Shown here piece by piece: positions 63,987 to 64,000 of a stretch of 64,000 nucleotides of DNA (its first letter is position 1; each line of letters starts with the position of its first letter). The notes beneath the pieces are model-generated. The model was not told the origin of the DNA, did not search any database, and saw nothing but the letters and a program-made list of their open reading frames with translations. The stretch lies in contig NZ_VNIK02000011.1 in NCBI RefSeq assembly GCF_007785775.2, positions 59,918 to 123,917 on the forward strand, in the 5' to 3' direction. The position numbers and the translations under genes are program-made. The stretch comes from Flagellimonas hadalis (GTDB lineage Bacteria > Bacteroidota > Bacteroidia > Flavobacteriales > Flavobacteriaceae).

Positions 63987-64000
63987 GGAAGGCGGCGACC
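63987..64000 (-). rRNA. rrf: 5S ribosomal RNA, 3' end (cut by the window edge)
   Basis: On the minus strand the last 14 bases read GGTCGCCGCCTTCC. Bacteroidota 5S rRNA ends in GGGAGAGTAGGTCGCCGCC, so this is its 3' tail, followed at once by a strong terminator. The rest of the gene and presumably the 23S and 16S genes are to the right of the window. The exact 3' base is uncertain by a few positions. Confidence 0.8.

Overview
This 64 kb window is chromosomal DNA of a marine-type flavobacterium (Bacteroidota, family Flavobacteriaceae; a Muricauda/Zobellia-like genus would fit, but I cannot fix the genus). The evidence is an adjacent SusC/SusD pair, Bacteroidota -33/-7 promoters (TTTG-N19-TAnnTTTG), bacillithiol synthesis (BshC), families typical of flavobacteria (DUF6452, DUF6048, DUF6515, DUF4861, DUF5123) and the moderate GC content.

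Left half (1 to about 33.2 kb): ordinary housekeeping and envelope genes in short operons on both strands. In order: the end of a DUF58 protein; an exported YfiM-like protein; a nitronate monooxygenase; a very AT-rich lipoprotein; mnmA; a four-domain fasciclin lipoprotein; DUF6515; yidC; pyrG; DUF3820; a Tat-exported hydroxypyruvate-isomerase-like protein; a GH20-like protein; an overlapping operon guaA - LysM/binding-protein - osmC - DUF922; pgmB; bshC; an M14 carboxypeptidase; a carboxypeptidase-regulatory-domain protein; an S66 LD-carboxypeptidase; a small beta-barrel protein; rocD; rlmD; DUF6452 and DUF6048; a VOC protein; a THUMP RNA methyltransferase; a ZIP transporter; trhA. A promoter-plus-terminator unit at about 30,447-30,554 looks like an unannotated small RNA.

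Right half (33.2-63.7 kb): a complete pectin utilisation locus. Operon A (minus strand, 51,657 to 33,240) encodes SusC, SusD, a DUF5123 beta-helix lipoprotein, a pectate lyase-pectin methylesterase fusion, DUF4861, GH105, GH43, a CE12 acetylesterase, an alpha/beta esterase, CE8, KdgF, GH28 and a second CE12. Operon B (minus strand, 63,692 to 53,004) encodes KduI, KduD, UxaC, KdgK, KdgA, a three-part TRAP transporter, UxaB and UxaA. Between them lies a LacI-family regulator (plus strand). Inferred flow: surface and periplasmic enzymes strip methyl and acetyl groups and cut homogalacturonan; galacturonate and unsaturated galacturonate enter by SusCD and TRAP. Saturated galacturonate goes UxaC-UxaB-UxaA, unsaturated goes KdgF-KduI-KduD, and both meet at KDG, which KdgK and KdgA split to pyruvate and glyceraldehyde 3-phosphate.

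Regulation can be read from the DNA: one 14-bp palindrome (TGTAATCGATTGCA or its complement) lies at exactly three promoters, those of susC, lacI and kduI, overlapping the predicted start site or the -33/-7 spacer. This makes the LacI protein the probable autoregulated repressor of both operons.

The right edge cuts the 3' end of a 5S rRNA gene on the minus strand, followed by a strong terminator, so the locus sits directly downstream of a ribosomal RNA operon. I saw no tRNA genes, insertion sequences, CRISPR arrays or phage genes.
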